In this document: positions 10,712-20,925 of the stretch, piece by piece
Position numbering within the stretch: the stretch's first letter is position 1
Layout: every line of letters begins with the position of its first letter
From: Helicoverpa zea
Taxonomy: Eukaryota > Arthropoda > Insecta > Lepidoptera > Noctuidae
NCBI RefSeq assembly: GCF_022581195.2
Contig: NC_061471.1
Location: forward strand, 1 to 64,000
Reading direction: 5' to 3'
DNA: 64,000 bases
Made by a program: the position numbers and the translations under genes
The notes under the pieces: generated by a model
Database searches by the model: none
What the model was told of the DNA's origin: nothing
What the model saw: only the letters and a program-made list of their open reading frames with translations

Positions 10712-13700
10712 GGTTGAGCCTACCGCACCCGGAATCAGCCAGCCAGCTATTCGACCCCGATCTGACCCAGAGTACTCGGTAATTCAAACCAATCTCCAGA
10801 GGAAGAACCTAGCCACGCAAGAACTGCTCATAGAGGCTGGCGATAGGAAAGTTGCTCTGGCGTTGCTCCAGGAGCCGTATGTGGGCGGGATCCGGAAGAT
10901 GCGAGACTACCACGGAGTTAGAATCTTCCAGAGCGCCGACCAAGGAGAAGGAACTGTAAAGTCGGCAATAGCCGTCTTCAATCATGACCTAGACGTACTA
11001 CAGTGTCCAGAACTTACCACCAACAACATCACGGTGGTAAGGATCCGTACTCGCGCCTGGGAGATTGCGGTAGTCTCGTTCTACTTTGAACCGGACCAGC
11101 CCATAGAGCCATACTTGGAGCAACTAAGGCGGATCCGAGAGGAAATGGGTCATCTAAATATAATAGTCGGGGGCGATGCGAATGCAAAGAGCACCTGGTG
11201 GGGTAGCTCAATCATCGATGGCAGGGGGGAAGAAGTTGCTGGCAGCTTCGAGGACATGGGCTTGCAGGTACTCAACACCGGTAATACTCCGACCTTCGAC
11301 ACCATCAGAGGAGGAAAGCAATTCACCAGCTTTGTTGACCTCACAGCCTGCTCTGAAGGACTCCTCGGTCTTATCGAGGACTGGAGAGTCGAGAGTGGCA
11401 TCACGAGCTCGGACCACAACGGTATTGTGTTCAAAATAAAATTAGAAAAATCCAAAGGCATTAACATCAACAGGCAAACAAGAATTTATAACACTAAAAA
11501 AGCCAATTGGAGACAATTTCGTGAGAAATTGGCCCAATTGGAAGAAGAGCATAAAATCAATAGTATAGAAATTAACAAAATTAATAACGTAATATCTTTA
11601 GACCAGTTCATTCAAAATTATATTAACAACATCGTAAAAGCAAGTCAGGATACAATACCCAAAATTAAAAATAATAGTTTAGTAAACTTACCGTGGTGGT
11701 CAACCGAGCTCGTCGAGATGAAGAAAGAGGTCAACACCAAGAAACACCGCATACGTTGCGCTGCACCGATCCGGAGACAAAAGGTCGTTGATGAGTACCT
11801 GCAAGCAAAAGAAAAATATGAGCTCGAAGCCAAAAAGGCACAGGTGCAGAGTTGGAAGGGGTTCTGCGAGAAACAGGATAGGGAGGGCGTATGGGAGGGG
11901 ATTTATAGAGTCATCGGTCGCACCACTAGGAGATGTGAGGATCTGCCTTTGGTCAAGGACGGATTGCCACTGAACCCAGAAAACTCCGCGCGGCTCCTGG
12001 CGGAGACCTTCTACCCTGTGGACTCGGAAAAGGGTGAAACCGAGGACCACCGCCGTATTCGTGAAGCTGCCGATCGTGCAAACGTGTGGTCGCATGATGA
12101 ACACCATGACCCACCGTTCACGCTACAGGAACTAAAAAAGGCGGTGGATAGCTTCAACCCGAAAAAAGCTCCTGGGGCAGATGGTCTCACTGCCGATATC
12201 TGCGCTCAAGCCATCTTCCGCGATCCGGGGATCTTCCTCGCACTGGCCAATAAATGTCTGGAGCAGGGACACTTCCCCGGAGCCTGGAAGGAGGCCACAG
12301 TGGTGATCCTCCGAAAGCCAGGGAAGGACACCTACACCGCCCCGAAGTCGTACAGGCCCATCGGCCTATTACCTGTCCTGGGAAAAATCCTGGAAAAGTT
12401 GATGGTAGCTCGTCTTAAATGGTACCTAATCCCGCGGCTTAGTACTCGCCAGTTTGGCTTCATGCCACAAAAAAGCACCGAGGACTCCCTCTACACCATG
12501 ATACAACACATCAAGGAGAAATTAAATGACAAAAAACTGATCACTGTTGTCTCCCTTGATATAGAGGGAGCCTTCGATAGCGCATGGTGGCCGGCCATCA
12601 GGACCAGACTGGCTGAGGAAAAGTGCCCGGTGAACATAAGAAGGATGATAGACAGCTACCTCAACGACAGGTGTGTCCGGGTCAGATATGCTGGGGTGGA
12701 GTGCCGCAGGGACACAAACAAGGGGTGTGTGCAAGGGTCGATCGGAGGCCCAATCCTTTGGAATCTGGTGCTGGATCCCTTGCTCAAAGGTCTCGAACAG
12801 CGAGGCGACTACTGTCAGGCGTTTGCAGACGATGTCGTCCTCATTTTCAGCGGGGATACAGCACTCGAAATCCAAAGACGTGCTAATGCCGCCCTCGAGT
12901 ATGTTCGGGGGTGGGGCATCAGAAATAAGCTGAAATTTGCGCCACACAAAACATGCGCCATGGTCGTAACCAGGAAGCTAAAGTACGATGTCCCCCTCCT
13001 GAGCATGGGCGGGGTCGCCATTGGCATGTCCGAAGAAATCAAGATATTAGGGCTTACCGTGGACCACAAGCTCACCTTCAACACGCACGTCGCAAATGTT
13101 TGTAAGAAAGCCATCAACATCTACAAACAATTGGCCAGAGCGGCAAAGGTGAGCTGGGGTCTACACCCCGAGGTGATCCGCAGCATATACATGGCGGCGG
13201 TGGAGCCGGTGATCCTCTACGCGGCCAGTGCCTGGGCGCCAGCAGCCAGGAAAGTCGGTGTGCAAAAGCACCTAAACTCAGTCCAGCGAGGATTCGCCCA
13301 GAAGCTGTGTGGAGCCTACCGCACCGTCTCACTGCATTCGGCACTTGTGCTGGCGGGGTTGCTCCCACTCGACCTTAGAATACAGGAAGCAGCCGCGCTG
13401 TATGAAATGAAAAAGGGAGTGACCTCGCTGGCTGGTCGTGAGGTGGAACGGGTGGTAGCGTTCGCAGATACGCCGCACCCGGCGAAACATACGGCCATGG
13501 GGTTCGTGAGTTTGGTAGACCAGTCACATGTGGAAACCCACAACAGCCAGGAGATACGGTTCTTCACAGACGGCAGCAAGATCGAGGGCAAGGTCGGCGC
13601 AGCACTCTCCCTTTGGGATAGAGAGGCCGAGATCAAGTCCTCGAAACTCAGTCTGCCGTCTTGCTGTACTGTCTACCAGGCAGAACTCCTGGCCATATGC

Positions 13701-14423
13701 GTAGCCACCAGGCATATACTGCGGCGCCGGGAGGGCACTTTTGGCATATACAGCGACTCGAAAGCAGCCCTGCAAACGGTCACCAACCAGAGTGCCCTCC
13801 ACGCCCTGGCAGTGGAAGCAAGGGCGAACCTCAGCGAGGCTTTATCCCAGGGCAAAGTTACATCCTTGTTCTGGGTAAAGGCACACGCTGGACTGGAGGG
13901 AAATGAGCGCGCCGACCACCTGGCCAAGGAAGCGGCTTTAAAGAACAAAACCAGGCCAGATTACGACCTCTGCCCGGTTTCATTCGTCAAGCGGCAGATC
14001 CGATTGGAGTCGCTGGGCGAATGGAATCGGAGATACGGAAACGGAGCGACAGCGGGGGTCACAAAGATCTTCTTGCCGGACGCTGCGGACGCGTACAGGA
14101 TCGTCAGAAAAATTCTGCCACGTGGGGTAATAACACAAGTGCTGACGGGGCACGGCGGGTTCTCCGAATACTTGCACCGCTTCAAGTGTAAGGAGAACCC
14201 ATCGTGCATCTGCGACCCCAGTGCGATCGAGTCTGTCCCCCATATCATCCTAGAATGCCCTATCTTCTCGCGAGAACGGTGGACACTGGAACAGGAGTTA
14301 GACATAGAGCTGAGCCTACAAAATATTAGCCACATAATGAATAAACGGAAAGTTCGAGAAAAATTTTTAGAGTATGCCGAAACAATTGCAAATAAAATCA
14401 TACGTAGGAACAAAGAAGCCTGA
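10677..14423 (+). CDS. Element A ORF2: endonuclease, reverse transcriptase and RNase H, 1248 aa
   Basis: Starts at ATG 10677, inside the end of ORF1. The APE-type endonuclease covers about residues 30-255, with catalytic candidates N39, E66 (LLQEPY), D167/N169 (GGDAN) and SDH at 245-247. Reverse transcriptase covers about 480-780, with SYRPIGLLP, LDIEGAFDSAWW and FADD at 716-719. RNase H follows with the tetrad D965 (FTDGS), E1003 (AELL), D1027 (YSDS) and D1080 (NERAD). The C terminus has the GHGGF...CxC...H...C motif. The product nicks telomeric repeats and copies element RNA onto the exposed 3' end. No stop or frameshift interrupts it. Confidence 0.95.
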   Translation: MHYPVCQSPTAKVEPTAPGISQPAIRPRSDPEYSVIQTNLQRKNLATQELLIEAGDRKVALALLQEPYVGGIRKMRDYHGVRIFQSADQGEGTVKSAIAVFNHDLDVLQCPELTTNNITVVRIRTRAWEIAVVSFYFEPDQPIEPYLEQLRRIREEMGHLNIIVGGDANAKSTWWGSSIIDGRGEEVAGSFEDMGLQVLNTGNTPTFDTIRGGKQFTSFVDLTACSEGLLGLIEDWRVESGITSSDHNGIVFKIKLEKSKGININRQTRIYNTKKANWRQFREKLAQLEEEHKINSIEINKINNVISLDQFIQNYINNIVKASQDTIPKIKNNSLVNLPWWSTELVEMKKEVNTKKHRIRCAAPIRRQKVVDEYLQAKEKYELEAKKAQVQSWKGFCEKQDREGVWEGIYRVIGRTTRRCEDLPLVKDGLPLNPENSARLLAETFYPVDSEKGETEDHRRIREAADRANVWSHDEHHDPPFTLQELKKAVDSFNPKKAPGADGLTADICAQAIFRDPGIFLALANKCLEQGHFPGAWKEATVVILRKPGKDTYTAPKSYRPIGLLPVLGKILEKLMVARLKWYLIPRLSTRQFGFMPQKSTEDSLYTMIQHIKEKLNDKKLITVVSLDIEGAFDSAWWPAIRTRLAEEKCPVNIRRMIDSYLNDRCVRVRYAGVECRRDTNKGCVQGSIGGPILWNLVLDPLLKGLEQRGDYCQAFADDVVLIFSGDTALEIQRRANAALEYVRGWGIRNKLKFAPHKTCAMVVTRKLKYDVPLLSMGGVAIGMSEEIKILGLTVDHKLTFNTHVANVCKKAINIYKQLARAAKVSWGLHPEVIRSIYMAAVEPVILYAASAWAPAARKVGVQKHLNSVQRGFAQKLCGAYRTVSLHSALVLAGLLPLDLRIQEAAALYEMKKGVTSLAGREVERVVAFADTPHPAKHTAMGFVSLVDQSHVETHNSQEIRFFTDGSKIEGKVGAALSLWDREAEIKSSKLSLPSCCTVYQAELLAICVATRHILRRREGTFGIYSDSKAALQTVTNQSALHALAVEARANLSEALSQGKVTSLFWVKAHAGLEGNERADHLAKEAALKNKTRPDYDLCPVSFVKRQIRLESLGEWNRRYGNGATAGVTKIFLPDAADAYRIVRKILPRGVITQVLTGHGGFSEYLHRFKCKENPSCICDPSAIESVPHIILECPIFSRERWTLEQELDIELSLQNISHIMNKRKVREKFLEYAETIANKIIRRNKEA

Positions 14424-14921
14424 CCCATGCTTCCACCTTATTAGAAGTAATATGGCCTGGTAAGCATGGGGTACACAATAAGATCGCCAACTTATTACAT
14501 ATGCATATAAACACAAATTTACTTTTTACATTATTATATTATTTTAAATTATTTATTTTATACAATTATACACAAATATTTACCATTTTATTTATACAAC
14601 TATATACAAAAATTTATAATCTATTATATACAAATAATGAAACTATACTATAAACAACTATACACAAAACTGACACTGTATTATATACAAAACTGAGATG
14701 TTATTATGCATAAAAACTGGGACTATATGATATCTACAGAATACACATGAACTACTTCATAAAGCTATATACAACTTTGTAAATATATATCAATATTTAT
14801 TATATATAAATATATATTAAATACGATCTAAGATTCCACGTATCACCAAATAATAACCTAAGATAAAACATAAGACAAAAAGACTTAACAGGTCCCTGAT
14901 CACGTCAGGGGAACAAGGGAC
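14424..14921 (+). other. AT-rich 3' UTR of element A
   Basis: About 500 bases of AT-rich, low-complexity sequence with many TATACAA/ATATA runs and no ORF lie between the ORF2 stop and the structured terminal block. It does not match the 3' UTR of the truncated sister copy upstream. Confidence 0.75.
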
Positions 14922-14996
14922 GGCAGGAGTGGGTTTTAGCCGGTAAGAGTCCGGCACTACCCCTCGGGGTGTCCATGAGGATTTCCCACTCCTGCC
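14922..14996 (+). other. Structured 3' terminal RNA motif of element A
   Basis: A perfect 12-bp outer stem (GGCAGGAGTGGG at 14922-14933 with CCCACTCCTGCC at 14985-14996) encloses two inner hairpins. The first is GCCGG-TAAGAGT-CCGGC (14939-14955). The second is ACCC-CTCG-GGGT (14959-14970). Poly(A) follows almost directly. A 3'-end RNA fold is a likely recognition signal for the element's own reverse transcriptase; that role is inferred. Versions occur in the truncated copy and in all minus-strand elements. Confidence 0.8.
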
Positions 14997-14997
14997 A

Positions 14998-15032
<35 letters not shown>

Positions 15033-15035
<3 letters not shown>

Positions 15036-15089
15036 AACCTAACCTAACCTAACCTAACCTAACCTAACCTAACCTAACCTAACCTAACC
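15033..15089. repeat. CCTAA spacer between the poly(A) of A and the poly(T) of T1
   Basis: Fifty-seven bases of perfect telomeric repeat lie between two converging retrotransposon tails. Confidence 0.95.
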
Positions 15090-15115
15090 TTTTTTTTTTT
15101 TTTTTTTTTTTTTTT

Positions 15116-15427
15116 CCTCGGGGGGAAATCCTCATGGACTTCCTCCGCCTGGGGAGAGGCGGAGGGGTGTGCCGGACTCTTACCGGCTAAAACCCCCCTG
15201 TGTCCTCCTTACACGTGGGCGCGGGGCCGCGGGAATCCAAATTCTTCCGCAGCCCCGCACTGGTGCTGGCCCGCCTTGCGGGCCTCGCCTCGGGCACGGG
15301 GGAGTGAGGTGTTAAACTCCCCCGTGCAACGCCTCAGAGGCGCGCGTCGACACCCGCGCGCGCCTCCGCCTCGGGTCCGTTGAATAGGGGGCGGGGACTT
15401 CCCCAAGTCCTTCGCCCCTGGACCCGT
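15116..15427 (-). other. T1 3' UTR with conserved terminal hairpins
   Basis: In sense orientation the last 100 bases hold TTTTAG followed by the hairpin GCCGG-TAAGAGT-CCGGC (15171-15187). A longer hairpin CCTCCGCCT...AGGCGGAGG, then CCATGAGGATTTCC before poly(A), complete it. A run of six G upstream can pair with six C at the end as a closing stem. The layout matches the 3' end of plus-strand element A although the coding regions are unrelated in detail. Confidence 0.75.
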
Positions 15428-18400
15428 TCATGGGGGGCGGAAGAGGGCGTTGTCTGCCCTCCTCCGGCGCCCGGAGCGCCTGCTGCGGGCGGGATCGGCA
15501 GTTGAAATCTCCCTCTCCCGTTCCGCAGCTTCCTTCTGCGACATCACGTCCTCGCAGAAGGACACCACTGCGTCCCACGACTCTGCGCTGCCGACCATCT
15601 TCCGTACCACGGCCGGCAGCGACAGATCGCCTCCTACTTCATTTGTGAGGACACGGCGCTGCTCCTCCCAAGCAACACACTGAACGAACGTGTGTTGCGC
15701 CGTGTCCTCCCCGCCATGGACGCAGTGGTGGCACCGAGCGTCCGGCTCCCTGCCTATGCGACACAGGTACTTGCCGAAGCAGCCGTGCCCCGACAGCACC
15801 TGCGTCACCCTGAACGACAGGGAGCCGTGCCTTCTCCCGAGCCAGTCGTCGAGCACTGGCCGGATCGCCTCGACGGTGGCGAGGCCGGCGGTAGGGCGCA
15901 GAAGCCTCTGCCGCCATTCCGCCACCAAGACCTGACGGAGCTCTGCTCGGCGCTGCGCTATCTGCCGCTGCACCGGCCTCGAGTCCCGTGCCCGCTCTTC
16001 CTCGCGCCACCGATACAGCGACGCGAGTACTTTAGCCTCTAGGTCCCAGGGCGGGGATCCGGCCAGGACGCAAGCCGCCTCGTAGGAAATCGTGCGATAC
16101 CCGCGGACGACTCTGACGGCCATCGCCCTCTGCGGTCTGCGCAGAATGGCTAGAGTGCTGGCCGCCAGGTCCATCGCCCACACAGGGGCCCCATATAGGG
16201 CCATGGACCGCACGATTCCCACGTACAACCGCCTACAGGCGGCGCTCGGGCCCCCCATGTTAGGAAGCAACGTTGACAGCGCGCCCGCTGCACCCATCAG
16301 CTTGGGCACCAGCCGCCGGAAGTGGGGGCCGAATTCCCATCGGCTGTCGAGCACCAATCCCAGATACTTCATGGTGGACTCGACAGCTATCCGGGCTCCA
16401 CCGACCACGATGTGTGATCCCGACGGCGGCGCGCGTCGGGGGCCATGAAACACCATGGCCTCCGACTTGTTGAGGGCCACCTCCAGGCCCAGGCGCCGGA
16501 TGCGGTTCACCACCTGTGACACCGCAGCCGTGGCTATCAACGCTGCTTCCCTGTGCGAGCTCCCCCGGGCAGTGACAAGCGTGTCGTCCGCATAACACGT
16601 CAAGTCGGCGCCCGACGGGAGTTCGCCTCTCAGCACCCAATCGTAACCGATGTTCCACAGGAGCGGCCCCAGCACCGATCCCTGTGGAACACCGCACGTC
16701 ATGAGGTGCCGACCGGCACCGTCATGTCCCCGATATGTGACGCATCTACCTTCTAGGTAGGCCCCTACTGTGCGACGGAGGTAGGGAGGCACGCGGTGAT
16801 ATCTCAGTGCCTCCCGAATACAGCTCCAGGGCAGGGTGTTGAACGCGTTGGAGATGTCTAAAGACACCGCCAACACCACCCCACCCTGGGACACCGTCTC
16901 CTCCGCCAGGGCTCTCACGCGCATTATGGCGTCTACGGTGGAGCGCCCGCGACGAAAACCAAACTGGTTGTCGTCCAGGTCCGGCCCCTCTCTGCACAAG
17001 TGGCTGACGAGGCGATCTGCGATGACACGCTCAAAGAGTTTGCCCGCCTCGTCGAGCAGCACTATGGGCCGGTACGCGGACGGCGAGTCCGCGGGGCGCC
17101 CCTCCTTCCTGAGCAGGACCAGCCTCCCCTCCTTCCACACACTGGGAAACTGACCCTGCTCGAGACATGCCGTGAAGAGCCCTCTCAGCTGGGGCTCTAG
17201 CTCCTTCAGAGCCAGGACGAGAGCTCGGCCAGGAACTCCGTCGGGTCCGGGCGCCGTGTTCTTAGCCCGGAGCCGCGACACGGCCGCTCTCGTCTCTGCT
17301 TGCGTCACCTCGGGGACATCGGTGCTCTCCTCTTCGGGAGAGTCTGTGGCCGAGGGTGAAGCCATCGTCGGGGGAACGTGTCCCGCTCGCTCAGGGAAGA
17401 GCGCCAATACGACCGCCCCTAGCAGCTGGGGCTGCATGCTCTGCACCAGTGGAGGCGCCCATGCACGCAGCTTGCCCCGTACCCAACGGTAGGGGCGGCC
17501 CCACGGATCCCGATCCAGGGACCCCAGCAGCTCCTCCCTGGCACGCGACTTAGAATCGCCGATGGCCAGCCACAGAGTCTCCTTGGACGCGCTGTACACC
17601 TCATACAGCGCGTCCTCCTCGGCGGAAACCCGTCGACGTCGTCTCCGGTATCGTGTGTACTGGCGGCGAGCCGCAACGCACGCGATGCGCAACTGCGCAA
17701 TCTCGGCGGTCCACCAGTACACCTGGCGCCTTGCGGACTGTTGGCGGACGCGGGGCATGGACGCGTCGCAGATCTGCGTCATCGCCCCGCGAAACCGCAG
17801 CGCCACCGCTTCGACGTCGACGGGGCCGTCCGTCGCCGACTCCCAAATCCAGGACTGGACTAAGGCAGCTTCCTCGAGCAGTTCCTTGTCGATGCACTTA
17901 AGCGCCCAGCGCGGGCCGTCGTTGATCGGGGCTGTTGGATGGCGGCCGCTCGCGGTCTGGGCAGAGACGTCGAACCGGATATACCTGTGGTCCGACAGCG
18001 TCTCCACCTCCACGGCGACACGCCAGTCGCGGACTCGGCTGGCGACAGAGGGGCTAGCGAACGAGACGTCCACTATCGACCCGCCCCGCTGCCGCACGCA
18101 CGTGTATTCCGAGCCCCGATTCAGGACGACCAGACCGGTCGTCACCGCCCACTCTTCCAGCACCTCGCCCCGAGGGTCAGTGACCGGAGATCCCCACGCC
18201 GATGACTTGGCGTTGAGATCCCCGAGCACCAGAACGGGGCGAGGGTGATGGCGGCCTACGACGGCGCCCAACTCGACAAGGAAACCCTCGAAGTCGGCGA
18301 GACTCTTGTTGGGGGAGAAATACGCCCCCACAATGACGATGCCGCCCGAGACCGCAGCAACCCAGCCACGGCCCCGAGACGGGTCGGTCAGAGTCCCGCC

Positions 18401-18583
18401 AATAATGGCCACCAAACCGTCAGCGCACCCCAGCCAGTTGTCACGGGCGGGGATGAAGTACGGCTCGGCGACCACAGCCACGTCAATCGACCACTCTGCC
18501 ATGCTCTGGAGGAGAAGATCCTGAGCTCTGGCACAGTGGTTGATGTTGCCCTGGAGGAAATGGAGGTGCCCTATTATTGACAC
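15428..18583 (-). CDS. T1 ORF2: endonuclease and reverse transcriptase without RNase H, start codon lost
   Basis: The open frame encodes up to 1051 residues. The APE-type endonuclease has QGN near residue 12, AEPY, LGDLNAKSSAWG and LSDHRYI. Reverse transcriptase has SAYRPIVLLD, SLDISNAFNTLPW, GVPQGSVLGPLLWN and the catalytic CYADD. The C-terminal GHGCFGKYLC...CHHC...H...C motif is typical of R1-clade ORF2. No RNase H motifs are present. At the expected start the sequence reads TAATAG where T4 has TAATGG, so ATG has become ATA. The boundary at 18583 is a GTG codon, and the first in-frame ATG (18502) would remove the first endonuclease motif. The frame is otherwise intact. Confidence 0.9.
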   Translation of the reverse strand: MSIIGHLHFLQGNINHCARAQDLLLQSMAEWSIDVAVVAEPYFIPARDNWLGCADGLVAIIGGTLTDPSRGRGWVAAVSGGIVIVGAYFSPNKSLADFEGFLVELGAVVGRHHPRPVLVLGDLNAKSSAWGSPVTDPRGEVLEEWAVTTGLVVLNRGSEYTCVRQRGGSIVDVSFASPSVASRVRDWRVAVEVETLSDHRYIRFDVSAQTASGRHPTAPINDGPRWALKCIDKELLEEAALVQSWIWESATDGPVDVEAVALRFRGAMTQICDASMPRVRQQSARRQVYWWTAEIAQLRIACVAARRQYTRYRRRRRRVSAEEDALYEVYSASKETLWLAIGDSKSRAREELLGSLDRDPWGRPYRWVRGKLRAWAPPLVQSMQPQLLGAVVLALFPERAGHVPPTMASPSATDSPEEESTDVPEVTQAETRAAVSRLRAKNTAPGPDGVPGRALVLALKELEPQLRGLFTACLEQGQFPSVWKEGRLVLLRKEGRPADSPSAYRPIVLLDEAGKLFERVIADRLVSHLCREGPDLDDNQFGFRRGRSTVDAIMRVRALAEETVSQGGVVLAVSLDISNAFNTLPWSCIREALRYHRVPPYLRRTVGAYLEGRCVTYRGHDGAGRHLMTCGVPQGSVLGPLLWNIGYDWVLRGELPSGADLTCYADDTLVTARGSSHREAALIATAAVSQVVNRIRRLGLEVALNKSEAMVFHGPRRAPPSGSHIVVGGARIAVESTMKYLGLVLDSRWEFGPHFRRLVPKLMGAAGALSTLLPNMGGPSAACRRLYVGIVRSMALYGAPVWAMDLAASTLAILRRPQRAMAVRVVRGYRTISYEAACVLAGSPPWDLEAKVLASLYRWREEERARDSRPVQRQIAQRRAELRQVLVAEWRQRLLRPTAGLATVEAIRPVLDDWLGRRHGSLSFRVTQVLSGHGCFGKYLCRIGREPDARCHHCVHGGEDTAQHTFVQCVAWEEQRRVLTNEVGGDLSLPAVVRKMVGSAESWDAVVSFCEDVMSQKEAAEREREISTADPARSRRSGRRRRADNALFRPP

Positions 18584-20925
18584 TCCATTCCCTCGGCAAC
18601 GGTCCTGGGCCGGGAGTCGGCCGCGGAGCTACTGGCCTGCGGGGGTGGCGAGGTTTCCCCGGCAGGCTTAGAGCTCCTCTTCTTTTTCTTGGCCTTGCTG
18701 GCAGGCGCGCCACAGGCCCCTCCGCCCACTTTGTGTCCCGCTGGCTTCCCCACAGCCGAACACAAGCAGCAGTTTGGCGCCGCGGAACACTGGGCCGCCT
18801 TGTGGCCGGGCTGACCGCAACGATAACAGAGGTCGCTGCGGTCAATCTCGGCGGTGCATTTTGCCCGGACGTGCCCCTTCTCCAGGCACCGGAAGCACCG
18901 CAAAGCCCGGGGCTGCAGGAGTTTCACCCTCGCTGCAACCCAGCCAACCAGCAATCTGCCACTATCGGCGATCTTTTTCGCCGACGCTACAGGGCACCGA
19001 ACCCAGACTACGCCGAGTCCGGTAGCGTCAACGCGTATGTCGCCGGCCCGCACCTTGTCCGGCGGACACTCTCCGCCACGAGCAACGGCCGCCGCCACCT
19101 CCTCAGAGGTCACGGAGTCGTCCAGGCCAGCAATCCGCACTTCTGCGGTTTTCATTGGCCTGGAGACCCGGACGTCCTCTGGGTTGAGGACCTCCTTCAT
19201 TTTGGCGGCCAGAGCGTCCGCCTTCTCGACGCTGTCGCTCGCAGCACCAGCCACCTCAAACAGCCGCGCACCCGTGGCAGCCTGCCTGAGGGTGACGGAC
19301 TGGAGGCCAAGATCTGCCAATTTTATCTTGGCCTTGGCCTCGGCAATCACCGACTGGTACGTAACGCCGCGCTCCGCAGCTCCGGGCTGGAGCGTTAGCG
19401 TAACAGCCTCAGAACGAGGCGCACGTATCGCCGGCGCATTGCGACCGCCGGTCTTTTTGGCAGTCCGTCGCGCAGGCTGCGCAACTGCGGCGCGCGCTGC
19501 TGCTGGTGCCGCGGCCTTTTTGGCGGCTTTGCGGGCCTTCTTGCGGCCCACGACTTTCGCCCAGGTCTCACCCTTGGACCCGGCAGTCGTGGGCTGAACA
19601 CTCGACGGGGTTCCCTCCACGGGCTTTTCAACACCCTCCGCGGGCTTCCCCTTTTGAGGCGCAGGTCTCGGCGGCTCCTCCGTCCTCCGTTTGTCCGCCG
19701 CTAATGTCGGCCGGAGGATTGGCTCCTGCGGAAGGCGCCGAGAGATGGCCTCGATGCGAGCGTTCATCATGCTCCCGCACTGGAGCATGCAGAGCCGAAC
19801 AATGCGCTCGACCTCATCGTCGGTGTGCGCGCTTGTCGGTCCCGGTGCGGGAGTGGGAGTCGCCATGGGCGGAGTGGCGACGGCGGCAGATTGTGGCTGC
19901 TGCTGCTCGCTCAGCGCAGCCACTTGCCGCCGGAGATCCTCCAGATCTCTTCGGAGGCGGCTGTTCTCCTCCTGCAACTTAGTGACCTCGTCTGAGGCCG
20001 TTCGGTTGAGGAGGTCTCCAACCGCCTCCTTGATGTCGGCGGCTGCCTCCTTGAGGGCGCGGGTGAATGTGCCCTTCAGGTTGCCGGACTGCGTGGCAAC
20101 CTTCAGGACGACATCCACGCCGCCCAACACTTGTTGGCTTAACGCCACCGCCGACATCTCCCCTGAAGCCGCCAAAGCGGCACGTCGCTCGCGGGCGCGT
20201 CGGGCCATCTCTGTCACCTCATCGACCGCGACCGCCCTCCGCTGCTCTCTTTTGGCGGCGTTGAGCTCTGCTTTCGTGCTTCCTAGGGAAACACAGCTCA
20301 CGCCGCCAGGGTCCTCGCTCCTGACCCCGACATCACTCTCTTCGCTGGCCGCCGGAGTAGCGGAGCGCAGAAACCGCCCCCGCGAATCCCTCGGCGGCCG
20401 CAAAGAGGCCCCCCCTCCTGTTGGTGCCGGTTTTCGGCCCCGCCGAGCTGTCGGCACTTTTGGGGCCGATAGGTCCTCCTCGCTTGAGGATAGGCCTATC
20501 GACCCATCTCGGTCCGAGACTTCATCGCGCGGACGCTTCCTCCAAAATCTGGAGGCAGTTCCGCGCGACTCCCCGTCGGACAGGACCACACTGCACGGTC
20601 TGCAGCCCCCCTGGCTCAAGACCGTGCCAAGATTGGTGCTTCCAGTAGCACTATCAGCAGCAGGGGCCTGGTCGCCTACCCCTGCGCGTCCGTCGGTCGC
20701 CAATTTCACACTCACAGGCCCGGATACCTGTGAGCGCCGGTTGTCAGCCGGGTCACATGACATAGAATCGGTGCTTCCAGTAGCCACATCCGCTACAGGG
20801 GCCTGGTCGCCTACCCCTGCGCGTCCTTCGGTAACCAATTTAACACTCGCAGGCCCGGATACCTGCGAGCGCCGGGCGTCAGCCGGATCGCAAGACAAGA
20901 CACACTCTATATCTGACATTTCCAT
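18574..20925 (-). CDS. T1 ORF1: gag-like protein, 783 aa
   Basis: Begins at ATG 20925 (MEMSDIECV). Residues about 11-100 contain a 45-residue tandem duplication. A Ser/Arg-rich region follows, then a predicted coiled coil (KLQEENSRLRRDLEDLRRQV, about 320-345). A Lys/Ala-rich basic stretch comes next, then two RRM-like segments (about 510-690). Three zinc knuckles follow: CFRCLEKGHVRAKC, CYRCGQPGHKAAQC and CCLC...H...C. A Lys-rich tail ends the protein. It would bind element RNA and form the particle. The stop TAA lies at the ORF2 junction (18574-18576). No disruption is seen, so this is the only intact minus-type ORF1 in the window. Confidence 0.92.
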   Translation of the reverse strand: MEMSDIECVLSCDPADARRSQVSGPASVKLVTEGRAGVGDQAPVADVATGSTDSMSCDPADNRRSQVSGPVSVKLATDGRAGVGDQAPAADSATGSTNLGTVLSQGGCRPCSVVLSDGESRGTASRFWRKRPRDEVSDRDGSIGLSSSEEDLSAPKVPTARRGRKPAPTGGGASLRPPRDSRGRFLRSATPAASEESDVGVRSEDPGGVSCVSLGSTKAELNAAKREQRRAVAVDEVTEMARRARERRAALAASGEMSAVALSQQVLGGVDVVLKVATQSGNLKGTFTRALKEAAADIKEAVGDLLNRTASDEVTKLQEENSRLRRDLEDLRRQVAALSEQQQPQSAAVATPPMATPTPAPGPTSAHTDDEVERIVRLCMLQCGSMMNARIEAISRRLPQEPILRPTLAADKRRTEEPPRPAPQKGKPAEGVEKPVEGTPSSVQPTTAGSKGETWAKVVGRKKARKAAKKAAAPAAARAAVAQPARRTAKKTGGRNAPAIRAPRSEAVTLTLQPGAAERGVTYQSVIAEAKAKIKLADLGLQSVTLRQAATGARLFEVAGAASDSVEKADALAAKMKEVLNPEDVRVSRPMKTAEVRIAGLDDSVTSEEVAAAVARGGECPPDKVRAGDIRVDATGLGVVWVRCPVASAKKIADSGRLLVGWVAARVKLLQPRALRCFRCLEKGHVRAKCTAEIDRSDLCYRCGQPGHKAAQCSAAPNCCLCSAVGKPAGHKVGGGACGAPASKAKKKKRSSKPAGETSPPPQASSSAADSRPRTVAEGMECQ
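20636..20905 (-). repeat. 135-bp in-frame tandem duplication in T1 ORF1
   Basis: Two adjacent 135-bp copies (20636-20770 and 20771-20905) encode the repeated segment CDPADxRRSQVSGPxSVKL...TGST. The copies have diverged slightly. T4 has only one copy, so the duplication arose in the T1 lineage or was lost in T4. Confidence 0.88.

Larger units (their letters stand above)
5137..15032 (+). mobile_element. Element A: full-length telomere-specific R1-clade LINE with repeated 5' UTR
   Basis: A complete non-LTR retrotransposon of about 9.9 kb bounded on both sides by CCTAA repeats. It has tandem 527-bp 5' units (5138-8748), a unique leader (8749-9262), ORF1 (9263-10711), ORF2 (10677-14423), an AT-rich 3' UTR ending in a structured block (14922-14996), and poly(A) to 15032. 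Both ORFs are open, so the copy may be active. The orientation (poly(A) joined to CCTAA) is opposite to the minus-strand elements. If those are SART-like, this would be TRAS-like by orientation, but I cannot fix the family name from sequence reading alone. Confidence 0.93.
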
